Source of the DNA: Actinomycetota bacterium
Lineage (GTDB): Bacteria > Actinomycetota > Actinomycetes > S36-B12
Direction of reading: 5' to 3'
Length of the DNA stretch: 8,289 bases
Assembly: GCA_003506065.1 (NCBI GenBank)
Contig: DNXA01000187.1
Location: forward strand, 1-8,289
Shown here piece after piece: positions 6,568-8,289 of this stretch. The stretch's first letter is position 1; every line of letters starts with the position of its first letter. The position numbers were made by a program, and so were the translations under genes. The notes under the pieces are model-generated. The model worked only from the letters and a program-made list of their open reading frames with translations. It was not told the origin of the DNA and did no database searches.

Positions 6568-7401
6568 CTAGAAGAGCACCGTCGCGAATGTGCCGACCTG
6601 CTCAAACCCAACAGCCAGATACGCCTTGCGCGCTGGGGTGTTGAAGTCGTTGACATACAAGGACACCGTTGGGCTGAATCGCGCACGCGCTGCCACAACC
6701 ACCGCCGCCATGCCGGGGATCGAGATGCCGCGCCCGCGAAGGCTGGGATCCACCCAGACTCCCTGCACCTGGCAGACGAAAGGACTCACTGCCCCGACCT
6801 CAGCCTTGAACTCGACAAGCCCATCGCGCACCCGGCCAAAGCTGCGACCTGTGCGAATGAGATCAGCACAGCGGCTTCGATAGGCCAAGGTGTTGCCGCC
6901 GGCCACCGGCGAGACTCCGATTTCCTCGGTGAACATGTCGATCGCTGCAGGCAAATAGGCATCAAGCTCGTCAAGGCGGATGCACCTGACTTCTGGGTCG
7001 GGCTCAATTGGCCCATTGGAACTGATCGCCATCAATGGCTGCACATCTCGTACGGCACGAGCCACGCCCCAGGCAGGTTCCAGCAATCGCCAAAGATCCA
7101 AGACCTCTTCGGCCCGACCCAGCATCGACGAGGATCTCCTCAGCCGAGGGCGCAGGTAGTCAGCGAAGGCGGCAATGGCAGCCGGCGTGGCCTCAATCGG
7201 AACGAGATTGGCTCCAGAGAACAGTGCCGAGGCAAGTTGTCCGTCCTTGTAATAGCCAAGAATCTCACCGCCGAGTTTCCACGGATCCACGCCAGCGATA
7301 TGCACGCGGGATTCGACAAAGCAATGCGCAATGGGGTCTCGCGCGAACAGTCGGAGCAGCTGCTCAACGTCCTCTGCCGAAACCGGCCGCACATTTCCCA
7401 C
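6568..7401 (-). CDS. GNAT family N-acetyltransferase with DUF4081 N-terminal domain
   Basis: A 277-residue two-domain protein of the DUF4081 plus GNAT family, which in actinomycetes commonly sits beside ispG (as recalled for the Rv2867c-Rv2868c pair of M. tuberculosis). The N-terminal half (about 1-130) matches DUF4081 by its pattern VRPVSAEDVEQLLRLFARDP and LVPIEATPAA. The C-terminal half (about 138-277) is a GNAT fold. It has DMFTEEIGVSP (155-165), the acetyl-CoA loop VWVDPSLRGRGISIPGM (215-231) and the end motif YVNDFNTPARKAYLAVGFEQVG. The substrate is unknown; the GNAT class acetylates amino groups of small molecules or proteins. The first GTG (7399-7401) follows the ispG stop by 24 nt; another GTG three codons on (7392) is an alternative. 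No strong ribosome-binding site is seen for either, so the start is uncertain. Confidence 0.88.
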   Translation of the reverse strand: MGNVRPVSAEDVEQLLRLFARDPIAHCFVESRVHIAGVDPWKLGGEILGYYKDGQLASALFSGANLVPIEATPAAIAAFADYLRPRLRRSSSMLGRAEEVLDLWRLLEPAWGVARAVRDVQPLMAISSNGPIEPDPEVRCIRLDELDAYLPAAIDMFTEEIGVSPVAGGNTLAYRSRCADLIRTGRSFGRVRDGLVEFKAEVGAVSPFVCQVQGVWVDPSLRGRGISIPGMAAVVVAARARFSPTVSLYVNDFNTPARKAYLAVGFEQVGTFATVLF

Positions 7402-7418
7402 GGGCCGACGATAGGCCC
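7402..7418 (-). promoter_or_regulatory. Short hairpin between ispG and the acetyltransferase gene
   Basis: GGGCC-TATCGTC-GGCCC on the minus strand forms a 5-bp GC-only stem that ends immediately before the first GTG of the acetyltransferase. An alternative 4-bp hairpin (GCCC-TCTT-GGGC, 7415-7426) shares one arm. It fills most of the 24-nt gap and takes the place where a ribosome-binding site would be expected. It may be chance; a role is not established. Confidence 0.25.
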
Positions 7419-7425
7419 AAGAGGG

Positions 7426-8289
7426 CTAGTGGGTCATGACCTCGGGGGTTCCGCTCTCCGTCATCGACTCAGCGAGCTTGAGTGCCTCTTCGATCAGCGT
7501 CTCCACAATCATCGCCTCAGGCACGGTCTTGATGACCTCACCCCGTACGAAAATCTGCCCTTTGCCATTGCCTGAAGCCACGCCGAGATCGGCTTCGCGA
7601 GCCTCACCCGGGCCATTGACGACACAGCCCATGACAGCCACGCGCAGCGGAACGTCCAGGCCCTCCAACCCAGCAGTGACCTGCTCGGCAAGGGTGTAGA
7701 CGTCGACCTGCGCTCGCCCACACGAAGGGCAGGAAACGATCTCAAGGCCACGCTGACGCAGGTTGAGGGATTCAAGGATCTGATTGCCCACTTTGATCTC
7801 TTCCACCGGTGGGGCAGAGAGAGAAACGCGAATGGTGTCACCGATGCCGCGGCTGAGCAGCGCTCCGAACGCAACTGCAGACTTGATCGTTCCCTGAAAG
7901 GTCGGACCAGCTTCGGTCACGCCGAGATGCAAGGGGTAGTCACACTGTTCGGCCAGTTGGATATAGGCCTCAACCATGATGACCGGGTCGTGGTGCTTCA
8001 CTGAGATCTTGATGTCGCGGAAGTCATGCTCCTCAAACAGCGACGCCTCCCACAATGCGGATTCAACGAGTGCCTCGGGGGTGGCCTTCCCGTATTTCTG
8101 CAGCAGCCGGGGATCAAGGGAACCTGCATTGACACCGATGCGAATCGGTGTGCCAGCGTCGCGGGCCGCCCGCGAGATTGCCGCGATCTGATCGTCGAAC
8201 TTCTTGATGTTTCCCGGATTCACACGCACTCCGGCACAGCCCGCATCGATCGCGGCGAACACATACTTTGGCTGAAAGTGAATATCCGC
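7426..8289 (-). CDS. ispG: 4-hydroxy-3-methylbut-2-enyl diphosphate synthase IspG (partial)
   Basis: IspG (GcpE) reduces the cyclic diphosphate MEcPP to HMBPP, the sixth step of the non-mevalonate isoprenoid pathway, using a [4Fe-4S] cluster. The visible 287 residues run from the right edge to the stop. Roughly the first 95-100 residues of the TIM barrel are missing. The edge begins [20 protein letters not shown], followed by [33 protein letters not shown] and [10 protein letters not shown], all conserved IspG segments. The C-terminal sulphite-reductase-like domain has the cluster ligands in SCPSCGR and [10 protein letters not shown]: three Cys plus Glu (visible residues 187, 190, 222 and 229). 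The frame is open to the window end without a start, so any internal start codon (such as GTG at 8262) is not the true one. It is the first visible gene of the ispG-GNAT-proS-sensor run. Confidence 0.97.
   Translation of the reverse strand, partial: ADIHFQPKYVFAAIDAGCAGVRVNPGNIKKFDDQIAAISRAARDAGTPIRIGVNAGSLDPRLLQKYGKATPEALVESALWEASLFEEHDFRDIKISVKHHDPVIMVEAYIQLAEQCDYPLHLGVTEAGPTFQGTIKSAVAFGALLSRGIGDTIRVSLSAPPVEEIKVGNQILESLNLRQRGLEIVSCPSCGRAQVDVYTLAEQVTAGLEGLDVPLRVAVMGCVVNGPGEAREADLGVASGNGKGQIFVRGEVIKTVPEAMIVETLIEEALKLAESMTESGTPEVMTH

Noticed and set aside
6199..7575. Plus-strand open frame of 458 codons spanning proS, the acetyltransferase and ispG ends
   Set aside because: It crosses three well-supported minus-strand genes and two intergenic gaps. 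Its translation is rich in His, Arg and Gln and resembles no family; it is an antisense shadow.

Overview
The window reads as a chromosomal core region of a moderately GC-rich actinomycete (Actinomycetia). The evidence is the gene order, an initiation factor IF2 N-terminus ending in the actinobacterial motif PRPGNNPF, a YlxR protein of the GRGAWLHP type, a DUF4439 lipoprotein and a DUF4081-type acetyltransferase. The order rimP-nusA-rnpM(ylxR)-infB, with a divergent DUF4439 gene and then proS, and a nearby GNAT-ispG pair, resembles what I recall of Mycobacterium and Streptomyces. I cannot name a genus. There is no sign of mobile DNA, CRISPR, tRNA or rRNA.

Left part (1-2383, minus strand): a tightly packed transcription/translation operon. 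It is read rimP -> nusA -> rnpM -> infB, and infB runs off the left edge. rimP and nusA overlap by 11 nt, and nusA and rnpM share an ATGA overlap, so translation is probably coupled. A 153-nt leader with a small hairpin precedes infB.

Middle (2384-3053): a 100-nt divergent promoter region, then a plus-strand lipoprotein of the ferritin-like DUF4439 family. It ends against the convergent sensor gene. Both stop codons sit inside one GC-rich hairpin that probably serves as a two-way terminator.

Right part (3043-8289, minus strand): read ispG (its N-terminus is cut by the right edge) -> DUF4081/GNAT acetyltransferase -> proS -> a signalling gene. The last gene is the most unusual item. It combines an N-terminal diiron metallo-beta-lactamase-fold domain of the ODP/flavodiiron type, a poorly conserved GAF-like middle and a C-terminal GGDEF domain with an intact active site and I-site. 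This suggests an oxygen- or NO-responsive diguanylate cyclase. In this sequence the GGDEF part is separated from the sensor by a one-base frameshift near 3577-3579. Removing one G there restores a continuous protein of 543 residues, so the gene is either freshly broken or carries an assembly/sequencing error.
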